Origin: Nitrincola sp.
GTDB lineage: Bacteria; Pseudomonadota; Gammaproteobacteria; Pseudomonadales; Balneatricaceae
Direction: 5' to 3'
DNA length: 34,870 nt
NCBI GenBank assembly: GCA_007125745.1
Contig: SLCQ01000021.1
Location: 1 to 34,870, forward strand
The position numbers and the translations under genes were made by a program. Below, in pieces: positions 9,440 to 18,183 of this stretch. Under the pieces are notes generated by a model. The model did no database searches. It saw nothing but the letters and a program-made list of their open reading frames with translations, and had not been told where the DNA came from. How positions within the stretch are numbered: position 1 is the first letter of the stretch; every line of letters starts with the position of its first letter.

Positions 9440-10466
9440 TGGCTGTGCCGAGCCAACAGCTGAATCGATGCTCCGTGATTATACGCAACGCGTCAGCAAT
9501 GCAATTGACTACCCTATTGAGTTTAATGTTTCCCAAGCAAGCTATCCTTCATTACCACCCAGAAGAGATAGACGCGTTGAGCTCACACCATTACGTGAAG
9601 GAGTATTTGATGTCTTAAGACTAAGACACTGTGACCTACTGCCACTCATCGCTGAACGCAATAGTAACTTAGGGCGAGTGATGACACCCTCACAAGTACT
9701 TCAATATGAGCTTCGCTTCCTGCCAGCGATTCAAGCCTGTGAAGAAACACTATCACACAGATCTCAGCAAGAAGAGGCGCTAAAACCTTTATTGCAACGG
9801 GTTCAAGAAATACGTCAACATAAAGAAGATCAATTACCACTGGTTATTTGGAACGCAATTTACACTTCACCTGAAATGGAACAGCAGTTTTCCAGATCCT
9901 CCTATCCCTTTGATTTGATGTCGAAAGGGCTGATCAATCAAGTTCAGCAAACATTAGATCCCTTTTTGGTCATTGCCAAAGTCGCGAATACCCCTTTTAA
10001 CGAATTGGATCATGAATTTATAGCTTCCATAGAAGACTTTTACGAACAACTGTACCGTACAGAGGTCGGGAGCCAATGGCTTCGCAGTACCGCTTTACTG
10101 ACTGAAGCTATGCATGCCGTTGCTGATGGCATAGAGCAACGAATAGCCGAGCGGCCCATCTGCTTTAATCAACAGCCGAACAATCAGGCAAGAATTATAC
10201 AAAACGTATTCCGAAACTTTTATGCCTCAGAATTTCAGCCCTACCTTGCGACAACCGATCGATTAGGCCAACGCTGGGTATCAATCCACATGGAGCTTTT
10301 AGAAACCTTACCCATACCCAGTTCGGCAGAAGAATATTTCTTGAGTATTTTTGATATAAATCACACGGGAGGTTTTTTACATGATTACGAACAAGCCAAA
10401 TCACGCCATATTACCGCTTGGCAAAACCTGTTAGATCACTGTGGATTGATGGCCGGCCAACCATAA
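9393..10466 (+). CDS. DUF3080-like lipoprotein
   Basis: Lipobox signal 'LLIILVVAILISGCAEP'; body resembles the DUF3080 family. Confidence 0.75.
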   Translation: MHRSLLIILVVAILISGCAEPTAESMLRDYTQRVSNAIDYPIEFNVSQASYPSLPPRRDRRVELTPLREGVFDVLRLRHCDLLPLIAERNSNLGRVMTPSQVLQYELRFLPAIQACEETLSHRSQQEEALKPLLQRVQEIRQHKEDQLPLVIWNAIYTSPEMEQQFSRSSYPFDLMSKGLINQVQQTLDPFLVIAKVANTPFNELDHEFIASIEDFYEQLYRTEVGSQWLRSTALLTEAMHAVADGIEQRIAERPICFNQQPNNQARIIQNVFRNFYASEFQPYLATTDRLGQRWVSIHMELLETLPIPSSAEEYFLSIFDINHTGGFLHDYEQAKSRHITAWQNLLDHCGLMAGQP

Positions 10467-10498
10467 GACATCAATCCACTGATTTTGATAGCGTAGGA

Positions 10499-11095
10499 TT
10501 ACCGCTTAGCGTTGAGTGCCAAAAGCTGGTCTAGCTTAGAGGTTAAGCGTTCTTCTTTCTCTTTTTTACGCGCTTCTTTAGCCTGCTCTTTTATCCGCTG
10601 TTTGCGCGCCTCATGCATTGACTTGAGTTTTGCTCGAGCGTGATCGGCCTCTTCAGCCGTAACTTTACCCGCAGGCTCACCATCTAAGCCAATACGATCA
10701 GCATCCTCTGCAAAGCTACGCAGATACTGTGGTGACCGAACATAGGAAGCCAGTGCACGCTTAATTTTAGTTCGAGATACCTTATCATCAGCCACCAAGT
10801 CTTCTTGAATACCAATTTTTAAAGGCTTCGGATTATCTCTCGAAAACACATTAGGATAAGCATCCATCAACAATTGAACAGCTGCCATATTTGCTGCACG
10901 GTTTTTGTTTGGCTTAGATGCGACCGGTGCACTAGCTACTGCACTGTTATCTGGATCACTCACTTTACTTTTCTCAACCTGGTGTTGTTTAGTTTCAATC
11001 TGATTCAACAGTTGCTCACATTTCTCGATCAACTGTTCCGTTTTCTGTGCCGCCTGCTCAGCTTCACTCAGTTCCTTTTTGAATAACGTACTCAT
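10499..11095 (-). CDS. ProQ/FinO-family RNA-binding protein
   Basis: 'LLMDAYPNVFSRDNPKPLKIGIQEDLVADDKVSRTKIKRALASYVRSPQYLRSFAEDADRIGLDGEPAGKVTAEEADHA' matches the FinO domain; coiled-coil N-terminus and basic C-terminal tail. Confidence 0.9.
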   Translation of the reverse strand: MSTLFKKELSEAEQAAQKTEQLIEKCEQLLNQIETKQHQVEKSKVSDPDNSAVASAPVASKPNKNRAANMAAVQLLMDAYPNVFSRDNPKPLKIGIQEDLVADDKVSRTKIKRALASYVRSPQYLRSFAEDADRIGLDGEPAGKVTAEEADHARAKLKSMHEARKQRIKEQAKEARKKEKEERLTSKLDQLLALNAKR

Positions 11096-11306
11096 AGCGC
11101 TCTTCTTGATGAGACTGATCCAGCAACTTATGTCCTAAAAACTCACAAAACTTTGGAATATCTCGTTGCGTTGATGGATCAGTCGCTTTTACATAAAGCA
11201 CTTGTCCAGACTCCATCTTTCTTATCTGCTTATGTAATAGCATGACAGGTTCTGGGCAAAACAGTCCAGACGTATCAAGCATTAGATCATAGTTGTCTAA
11301 ATTCAT
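11064..11306 (-). CDS. TusA-like sulfurtransferase family protein
   Basis: 'DTSGLFCPEPVMLLHKQIRKMESGQVLYVKATDPSTQRDIPKFCEFLGHKLL' (TusA CPxP motif); start likely MNLDNYD (ORF to 11327). Confidence 0.88.
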   Translation of the reverse strand: MNLDNYDLMLDTSGLFCPEPVMLLHKQIRKMESGQVLYVKATDPSTQRDIPKFCEFLGHKLLDQSHQEERYEYVIQKGTE

Positions 11307-11400
11307 TATGACCGTCCCCAAAAACAATCGACTATTGTCTCAGAAAATTTGAGCCTAATAAACCGGTAGAGCCACTCAAAAGGTGATGTGATGAGAGAAA

Positions 11401-12489
11401 TCATTGTCTCAAATCAAGATGACAGGTTATCTCTTCCCTGTCGTGATAAAGGTGACGCGCTGAAAGTTGATATGCAATACCTGCACTCGACAGCTCCTGC
11501 TCGATCCAAGCGAGATTTTGTGACACTTCAGCATAACGCTTTTTCATAGGAAGCTTGAGGTTAAAAATCATCTCATCACACCAACGATTTAATGCCCAGT
11601 CAAGCACCCTTGAAGTGACACGTGCAGGTTTATCAGCCACATCACACACCATCCAATTAACTGATTTAATGGGTTGAAAATAGAAGGCGTCCGCTTTTTC
11701 ATGCGTCACTTGACCTGTATCCATCAGCGTTTCTGCCATAGGACCATTATCTACCGAAGTAACAAACATGCCTTGTTTCACTAACTGCCATGTCCATCCA
11801 CCTGGCGCTGCACCTAAGTCGACTGCGGTTTTTCCACCTCCCAAACGATCAGGCCATTGCGCCTGCGGAATAAACCAATGCCACGCCTCTTCAAGTTTGA
11901 GAGTGGAACGACTGGGTGCCGCCCCTGGGAACTTCAATCGACGAATACCCATTGCCAATGCAGATGCATTTCGGCGGGGACTCACACCGATCAAAACAGA
12001 TTGACCCGATAACGAAAAAAGATGCATACGCCAATCAGCCTTGGCTTTTCGCGCAAGCATAACCCCCTGCTGACGCAGTGTTTGTGCCATTGCCGACGCT
12101 AATTTCGTTGAAAAGGACAATACCTCACGCCCCTCTGTAGTATCAGGGACTTCCGCCAATAACTCCGCTGTTTGAGGCAACTCTTTAATTGGTTCAAGTA
12201 AAACACTCAAGCGATCATGTGTGGGTAAATTGTCAAAAGGAGGTAAGCAAGCACACCATTGGCGAACAAAAATTAATGAACGAAAAGGAATACGTTGGAT
12301 GACAGTAAGTGCATCACCATATAACTCGAAAAGAACAAAGCCTGACCCTGGTTCAAATCGCGGGAAGCCTGCAATTCCCAACTCACCACAGTGGTCAGCT
12401 ACCTCACTGACACACTCAGATTCAAAACCACTTCGACATTGCAACAATAAATGCCTTAACAAACGACCTCCTGCATTGAATAACTTCAC
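11401..12489 (-). CDS. rlmM: 23S rRNA 2'-O-ribose C2498 methyltransferase
   Basis: 'TAVDLGAAPGGWTWQLVKQGMFVTSVDNGPM' and 'KADAFYFQPIKSVNWMVCDVADKPARV' as in RlmM/YgdE. Confidence 0.9.
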   Translation of the reverse strand: MKLFNAGGRLLRHLLLQCRSGFESECVSEVADHCGELGIAGFPRFEPGSGFVLFELYGDALTVIQRIPFRSLIFVRQWCACLPPFDNLPTHDRLSVLLEPIKELPQTAELLAEVPDTTEGREVLSFSTKLASAMAQTLRQQGVMLARKAKADWRMHLFSLSGQSVLIGVSPRRNASALAMGIRRLKFPGAAPSRSTLKLEEAWHWFIPQAQWPDRLGGGKTAVDLGAAPGGWTWQLVKQGMFVTSVDNGPMAETLMDTGQVTHEKADAFYFQPIKSVNWMVCDVADKPARVTSRVLDWALNRWCDEMIFNLKLPMKKRYAEVSQNLAWIEQELSSAGIAYQLSARHLYHDREEITCHLDLRQ

Positions 12490-12531
12490 TCAAGTTGACA
12501 GCATAACCTGTTTAACGACTGCAACCTACTC

Positions 12532-12545
12532 TTGATCCACATCAA
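12532..12545. promoter_or_regulatory. FNR/ANR box
   Basis: TTGAT-CCAC-ATCAA, perfect match to TTGAT-N4-ATCAA, in the rlmM/ccoN divergent intergenic region. Confidence 0.85.
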
Positions 12546-12738
12546 TTAAACGGTAAATAAGTTATCCAACCACTACACCTAAAGTGGTAGAAAGCCTTCA
12601 CTTTAAAACATATTGACCGTTTAAGACTTATCTAAATTAGAATAGCGTATTTATTGAAAATATTGTTTTTTCAATGGTTTATAAAATAACAAACAAAACG
12701 CAACCCAAAACAAAACCAGCATTTCAGACAACCTAACC

Positions 12739-12757
12739 CTGCGACAAGCTGTCGCAG
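12739..12757. promoter_or_regulatory. perfect 8-bp inverted repeat upstream of ccoN (candidate operator)
   Basis: CTGCGACA-AGC-TGTCGCAG. Confidence 0.55.
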
Positions 12758-12774
12758 ATAAAAGCATCATTACA

Positions 12775-12803
12775 TTGAAATACGACGACAATTCACTGAT
12801 AAT
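12775..12803 (+). promoter_or_regulatory. candidate sigma70 promoter for ccoN
   Basis: TTGAAA - 17 nt - GATAAT, about 50 bp upstream of the ccoN ATG. Confidence 0.6.
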
Positions 12804-12853
12804 CGGCGGTGGAACTCTTCTTACTATTAACAGCTTGTTGATGAGAGCCTGAT

Positions 12854-14290
12854 ATGAGCATTGCAACTGATCATCCTACTTACAACTACAAGGTGGTTCG
12901 TCAATTCGCCATCATGACCGTTGTCTGGGGTATTGTCGGTATGACCGTTGGCGTACTGATAGCAGCCCAGCTGGTCTGGCCGGCACTAAACTTTGACACA
13001 CCTTGGCTAACTTACGGGCGTTTGCGTCCGTTACACACTAATGCAGTAATCTTTGCATTCGGTGGTTCCGCTCTATTTGCTACTTCCTACTATGTAGTTC
13101 AACGCACCTGCCAAACTCGTCTAATTTCAGACGGTTTAGCCGCGTTTACTTTCTGGGGATGGCAATTAGTGATTGTTCTAGCCGCAATCACCCTTCCTTT
13201 AGGGTTCACTTCGGCTAAAGAATACGCTGAACTTGAGTGGCCAATAGATATACTCATCACCATCGTCTGGGTCGTTTATGCGATCGTATTCATGGGAACA
13301 GTATTCAAACGTAACACCAGCCATATTTATGTGGCCAACTGGTTTTACATGGCATTCATTCTAGTTATTGCGGTCCTTCACGTGGTTAACAGTGCTGCCA
13401 TGCCTGTTTCTATGTGGAAGTCTTACTCAGCCTATTCTGGTACTATCGATGCGATGGTTCAGTGGTGGTATGGTCACAACGCTGTAGGCTTTTTCTTAAC
13501 GGCAGGCTTCTTGGGCATGATGTACTACTTCGTTCCTAAGCAAGCAAATCGCCCTGTCTACTCTTACCGCTTATCAATTGTTCACTTTTGGGCGCTGATT
13601 GCGACCTACATGTGGGCAGGTGGTCACCACCTACACTACTCTGCACTTCCAGACTGGACACAGTCTCTTGGCATGGTTATGTCATTGATACTGCTAGCAC
13701 CTTCCTGGGGTGGTATGATCAACGGTATGATGACCCTGTCTGGCGCATGGCACAAGCTTCGCACGGACCCAATCCTGCGTTTCCTAGTCGTATCACTTTC
13801 CTTCTACGGTATGTCTACCTTTGAAGGTCCTATGATGTCGATTAAGACCGTTAACGCCCTGTCGCACAATACTGACTGGACTGTAGGTCACGTTCACTCT
13901 GGTGCACTTGGCTGGGTGGCAATGATCTCTATCGGTGCTGTTTATCACATGATTCCAAAACTCTTTGGTAAAGCCAAAATGTACAGCACAGGTCTAATCA
14001 ACCTGCACTTCTGGATGGCTACCATTGGTACAGTACTTTACATTGTTTCTATGTGGGTCAACGGGATTCTGCAAGGCCTCATGTGGCGCGCAGTCAACCA
14101 GGACGGTACGTTAACTTACAGCTTCGTACAGGCGATGGATGCAAGTCACCCAGGTTACGTTGTTCGTATGATTGGTGGCGCTATCTTCCTAGCGGGTATG
14201 TTTGTAATGGCCTACAACGTCTGGCAAACAGTTCGCGGTGGTAGCTCTGTTGAATCCGCAGATGCAGAACCAGCTGCACAAACTGCGTGA
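12854..14290 (+). CDS. ccoN: cytochrome c oxidase cbb3-type subunit I
   Basis: '[31 protein letters not shown]', '[65 protein letters not shown]'. Confidence 0.97.
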   Translation: MSIATDHPTYNYKVVRQFAIMTVVWGIVGMTVGVLIAAQLVWPALNFDTPWLTYGRLRPLHTNAVIFAFGGSALFATSYYVVQRTCQTRLISDGLAAFTFWGWQLVIVLAAITLPLGFTSAKEYAELEWPIDILITIVWVVYAIVFMGTVFKRNTSHIYVANWFYMAFILVIAVLHVVNSAAMPVSMWKSYSAYSGTIDAMVQWWYGHNAVGFFLTAGFLGMMYYFVPKQANRPVYSYRLSIVHFWALIATYMWAGGHHLHYSALPDWTQSLGMVMSLILLAPSWGGMINGMMTLSGAWHKLRTDPILRFLVVSLSFYGMSTFEGPMMSIKTVNALSHNTDWTVGHVHSGALGWVAMISIGAVYHMIPKLFGKAKMYSTGLINLHFWMATIGTVLYIVSMWVNGILQGLMWRAVNQDGTLTYSFVQAMDASHPGYVVRMIGGAIFLAGMFVMAYNVWQTVRGGSSVESADAEPAAQTA

Positions 14291-14312
14291 TTAGGGCGAG
14301 GAGCATATAGCA

Positions 14313-14930
14313 ATGATTAAGCATGAAACAATTGAAAAGAATGCTGGTTTAATGGCCGTACTGATCATCATCGTGATCAGTGCTGGCGGCCTGGCTGAGA
14401 TAGTACCTTTATTTTTTAAGGACTCTACTACTCAACCTATTGAAAACATGCGTACCTACACAGCTCTTGAGCTTGAAGGTCGTGACATTTACATCCGCGA
14501 AGGGTGTCATGTCTGCCACACACAAATGATTCGTCCCTTCCGCGCAGAAACTGAGCGCTATGGACATTTCTCAACCGCAAATGAGCACGTCTGGGAACAC
14601 CCATTCTTATGGGGTTCAAAAAGAACAGGACCAGACCTTGCACGAGTCGGTGGTCGCTACTCTGACGACTGGCAACGCGCCCATTTGTATAACCCACGTG
14701 ATGTGGTTCCAACTTCAAAAATGCCTTCGTACCCATGGTTATTTGATAACGTCTTAACAGGCGACCAGACAGCCAGAAAAATGGAAGTACTACGTACTTT
14801 AGGGGTGCCTTACACCGATGAGCAAATTGCAACGGCTCAAGAGGATGTTCGTGGTAGAACTGAGGTTGATGCTGTAGTGGCTTACTTGCAAGCACTTGGC
14901 AGAACTCACACTAACTATGACGTACGGTAA
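14313..14930 (+). CDS. ccoO: cytochrome c oxidase cbb3-type subunit II (monoheme)
   Basis: '[29 protein letters not shown]' CxxCH and typical CcoO sequence. Confidence 0.97.
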   Translation: MIKHETIEKNAGLMAVLIIIVISAGGLAEIVPLFFKDSTTQPIENMRTYTALELEGRDIYIREGCHVCHTQMIRPFRAETERYGHFSTANEHVWEHPFLWGSKRTGPDLARVGGRYSDDWQRAHLYNPRDVVPTSKMPSYPWLFDNVLTGDQTARKMEVLRTLGVPYTDEQIATAQEDVRGRTEVDAVVAYLQALGRTHTNYDVR

Positions 14931-14936
14931 TCCATT

Positions 14937-15134
14937 GTGAGTTATGATGTCTATGGCCCGTTTATGCCATTGATCATGTTGATCACATTCATCGGGCTTT
15001 TTATCTGGGTACTGCTACCTCAGAATAAAAAACGCTTCGATGACGCCGCTAACCTTCCCTTCGCTGATGATGACGAAGAGTTGGTGGATGAAGATGGCAA
15101 AAAACGCGCCCATAACGGGAGAGATGAGAAATGA
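14937..15134 (+). CDS. ccoQ: cbb3 oxidase small subunit CcoQ
   Basis: Position between ccoO and ccoP; single TM 'LIMLITFIGLFIWVLLPQNKKRFDDAANLPF'; GTG start. Confidence 0.85.
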   Translation: MSYDVYGPFMPLIMLITFIGLFIWVLLPQNKKRFDDAANLPFADDDEELVDEDGKKRAHNGRDEK

Positions 15135-16018
15135 GTGCTTTTTGGAGCGCATGGGTTACAGTCCTAACCCTAGGTGTAATTTTTGGTTGCCTCTGGTTGC
15201 TTCTCGCAACACGCAAAGGCGAGCCTCATAAAGGTTTGACCGAGGAAACTGTCGGCCATTCATTTGACGGAATTGAAGAACTTGATAACCCCATGCCTAA
15301 ATGGTGGTTACAAATGTTTATCGTGACTGTCGTGTTTGGCCTAGTCTACCTATTACTCTATCCTGGTCTTGGTAATTTCAAAGGCTTATTAGGATGGACC
15401 TCAGCGGGTCAATGGGAAGAGGAAATGGCATATGCTGAACAGCACTATGCTCCTGTGTTCCAACGATTTGCTGAACTCTCTGTTGAAGAGTTACAGGATA
15501 ATCCTGAAGGTTTACAGGTAGGTCAACGCTTGTTTGCCAACAACTGCTCTGTGTGTCATGGTGTTGGTGGTGTTGGTTTCCACGGCTTCCCTAATTTATC
15601 CAATAACGATTGGTTATGGGGTGGTAGTGAAGACGCTATCAAGCACAGCATCTATCATGGCCGAAATGGCGCTATGCCAGCATGGGCTGATGTACTGGGT
15701 GAAGACGGCATTCGTGATATGACTCATTATGTATTAGCACTTAGCAATCGTGAACACGACGCTGAGTCAGCTGAACGAGCTCAACCACAATATGCCTCTC
15801 TGTGTGCAGCTTGCCATATGCCTGATGGTACTGGCATGTACGCACTCGGGGCACCTGACTTAACCAATGACATTTGGCTTTATGGCGGAAGCTTTGAGCA
15901 AATCGCTCACACGCTTCGACATGGTCGCTTCGGTGTAATGCCTGCTTTCTCAAGCTTACTTAGCGAAGACCAAATTCACTTGGTCACAGCCTATGTGATG
16001 AGCTTGAATAACGACTAA
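15131..16018 (+). CDS. ccoP: cytochrome c oxidase cbb3-type subunit III (diheme)
   Basis: Two CxxCH motifs (CSVCH, CAACH), 'DGIEELDNPMPKWWLQMF'; ATGA overlap with ccoQ. Confidence 0.97.
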   Translation: MSAFWSAWVTVLTLGVIFGCLWLLLATRKGEPHKGLTEETVGHSFDGIEELDNPMPKWWLQMFIVTVVFGLVYLLLYPGLGNFKGLLGWTSAGQWEEEMAYAEQHYAPVFQRFAELSVEELQDNPEGLQVGQRLFANNCSVCHGVGGVGFHGFPNLSNNDWLWGGSEDAIKHSIYHGRNGAMPAWADVLGEDGIRDMTHYVLALSNREHDAESAERAQPQYASLCAACHMPDGTGMYALGAPDLTNDIWLYGGSFEQIAHTLRHGRFGVMPAFSSLLSEDQIHLVTAYVMSLNND

Positions 16019-16034
16019 TCTTTTAAGATTAACT

Positions 16035-16072
16035 AAAGGTGATATGATGCAGGTCATATCACCTTTTTTTTT
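16035..16072 (+). terminator. Rho-independent terminator after ccoP
   Basis: AAAGGTGATATGA-TGCAGG-TCATATCACCTTT followed by a T-run. Confidence 0.92.
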
Positions 16073-16150
16073 GGCATACTAAGATTAAATCAGATAATGC
16101 TTATACAAAGCATGCAAGTAATCATACCTGTTAGTGAACGGCGGCTGGAA

Positions 16151-17569
16151 ATGAAACAAATACCGGTAAAAGATGTAACCCCTGGCAAGGACAATGAAAC
16201 ACAAGTATATGATCTTTATGCTAAAAGAGAGCATATATATGTCAAATATTATAAGGGTTTTTTCAAAAATCTACGTACAGGGGCAGGTTTTGCTCTACTG
16301 GTGATGTTTTTCACCTTCTCATGGATACAGTACGATGGACGTCAAGCTATCCTATTCGATCTTCCCAATCGACAGTTTCATATCTTTAGCTTAACGTTTT
16401 GGCCACAAGATTTCATGCTACTGTCGTGGCTATTAATTATATTGGCCTTCGTACTCTTTTTTGTCACTGTTTTTGCCGGCCGACTCTGGTGCGGCTACGC
16501 CTGCCCACAGTTTGTATGGACCTGGTTTTTTATTTGGGCTGAACGTATCACTGAAGGTGATCGCAACAAGCGCATGCGGCTAAGCCGCGAGCCCATGAGT
16601 AAAGAGAAACTTCTCAGAAAGTCGGCTAAGCATTTGCTGTGGGCAGTCATCGCCATCTTGAGCGCTGTTGCTTTTGTTGGCTATTTCACGCCTATTCGCG
16701 AACTCATTCCAAGTATTTTAAGCTTTAACCTTGGCCCCTGGGAAATGTGGTGGTTAGGGTTTCTAAGCGTCGCGACCTACGGCAATGCGGGCTGGTTACG
16801 CGAACAAGTCTGTATCTATATGTGCCCCTATGCTCGCTTCCAAAGCGTTATGTTTGACCAAGACACACTGATCATCTCATATGATGAAAAGCGTGGTGAG
16901 AAACGCGGTAAGCGTAAAAAAGGCACTGACTACAAAGCGGAAGGCTTGGGTGATTGTATCGACTGCCTTGCATGCGTACATGTTTGTCCCGTAGGCATCG
17001 ACATTCGCGATGGCTTGCAATATGAGTGTGTTGCCTGTGGTGCTTGTATTGATGCTTGTGATGAAATCATGGATAAAATGGGCTATGAACGCGGCCTCGT
17101 TCGGTACACGACTGAACACTCTCTTAGCGGCAAACAAACCAAACTCTTCAGACCAAGATTGATTGGTTACTTTGCTGCTGTTTTAGTCATGTGCTCTGCA
17201 TTCGCCTACGCCCTTTCAAACCGTGTTCCTGTTGAGTTTGATGTGATAAGAGACCGTGGTGCCCTCTTCTCAGAAGTAAGCGGAAATCAGATCCAAAATA
17301 TCTATACCATCATCGTAGCTAACAAGGAGCAGGTTGACCGCACCTATCGAATTCGCGTCGAAGGGATCGAAGGAATTGAGTTTGCAAGCAATCCTGAAGT
17401 CACTGTCAGATCGGGTGAACTGATCGATCATACTGTGCGTTTACGCATTGATAGAAATTCTATTGATCGTGCGAACTCTCCTATCACTTTTGTTGTCGAA
17501 ACGGTCGATGAACCCAAAGTGACTGCGACTGCTGAAAGCAGGTTTATGGCGCCAGCGCCCAGTCGATAA
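16151..17569 (+). CDS. ccoG: cbb3 oxidase accessory protein CcoG (polyferredoxin-like)
   Basis: 'CIDCLACVHVCPVGIDIRDGLQYECVACGACIDACDE' two 4Fe-4S motifs, 'GRLWCGYACPQFVWTWFF'; start at MKQIPVKDV (ORF to 16097). Confidence 0.94.
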   Translation: MKQIPVKDVTPGKDNETQVYDLYAKREHIYVKYYKGFFKNLRTGAGFALLVMFFTFSWIQYDGRQAILFDLPNRQFHIFSLTFWPQDFMLLSWLLIILAFVLFFVTVFAGRLWCGYACPQFVWTWFFIWAERITEGDRNKRMRLSREPMSKEKLLRKSAKHLLWAVIAILSAVAFVGYFTPIRELIPSILSFNLGPWEMWWLGFLSVATYGNAGWLREQVCIYMCPYARFQSVMFDQDTLIISYDEKRGEKRGKRKKGTDYKAEGLGDCIDCLACVHVCPVGIDIRDGLQYECVACGACIDACDEIMDKMGYERGLVRYTTEHSLSGKQTKLFRPRLIGYFAAVLVMCSAFAYALSNRVPVEFDVIRDRGALFSEVSGNQIQNIYTIIVANKEQVDRTYRIRVEGIEGIEFASNPEVTVRSGELIDHTVRLRIDRNSIDRANSPITFVVETVDEPKVTATAESRFMAPAPSR

Positions 17570-17639
17570 GGTGAAAATCGGATCATTTACAGTATAATGG
17601 GCGGCTATTAATGCCGCCTGTCTTTTACGAGGTTATTTC

Positions 17640-18155
17640 ATGAGTCAAGACTCCACCACCATTGCACCTTGGTACAAACAACCCTGGTTATGGTTTATTG
17701 TCAGCCCGATTATAGCCGCAATGATTGTTGGCTTTTCCATTCTCCTACCTAATGCGATTAAACAGCAAAAAATTGATCCTCCACTAGATCGTGAAGTCGT
17801 CAGGGATGGACGAGGCTATGTGCTGGATGACAAAATGGCAGACAATGCCAAAGCACTAGGTATTAAAGCAGAAATGAAGGTCGACCTAGAAACAGGTCAA
17901 ATTATATTAACCATTCTGGATGGTGCTTCAGATCAACTCAAAGAGTTAGAACTCCATATCAAAATCGGCGCTAATCATGACTTGGATCACGTGATTAAAC
18001 TTCAGCGTGTGGAAACATTAAATCAATATTTTGGAAGCTTATCGCAACCCATTAATGCTCGTTCAACATTTATCGTTGTGGCTAATGATGATAATTGGAA
18101 AATTGTTCAGGATGCGAGACCTCCATTTAGTAATGTCATTGCATTTACCCCCTAA
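17640..18155 (+). CDS. ccoH: FixH/CcoH family protein
   Basis: 'PWYKQPWLWFIVSPIIAAMIVG', position between ccoG and ccoI. Confidence 0.88.
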   Translation: MSQDSTTIAPWYKQPWLWFIVSPIIAAMIVGFSILLPNAIKQQKIDPPLDREVVRDGRGYVLDDKMADNAKALGIKAEMKVDLETGQIILTILDGASDQLKELELHIKIGANHDLDHVIKLQRVETLNQYFGSLSQPINARSTFIVVANDDNWKIVQDARPPFSNVIAFTP

Positions 18156-18183
18156 ACATTATTTCTTTTAATTTCCATGCTGG

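Noticed and set aside
12221-12535. 104-aa plus-strand ORF antisense to the rlmM 5' end
   Set aside because: Shadow ORF of rlmM with low-complexity translation; no family resemblance
14437-14895. 152-aa minus-strand ORF antisense to ccoO
   Set aside because: Lies entirely within the confidently assigned ccoO; composition does not look like a folded protein; no RBS support
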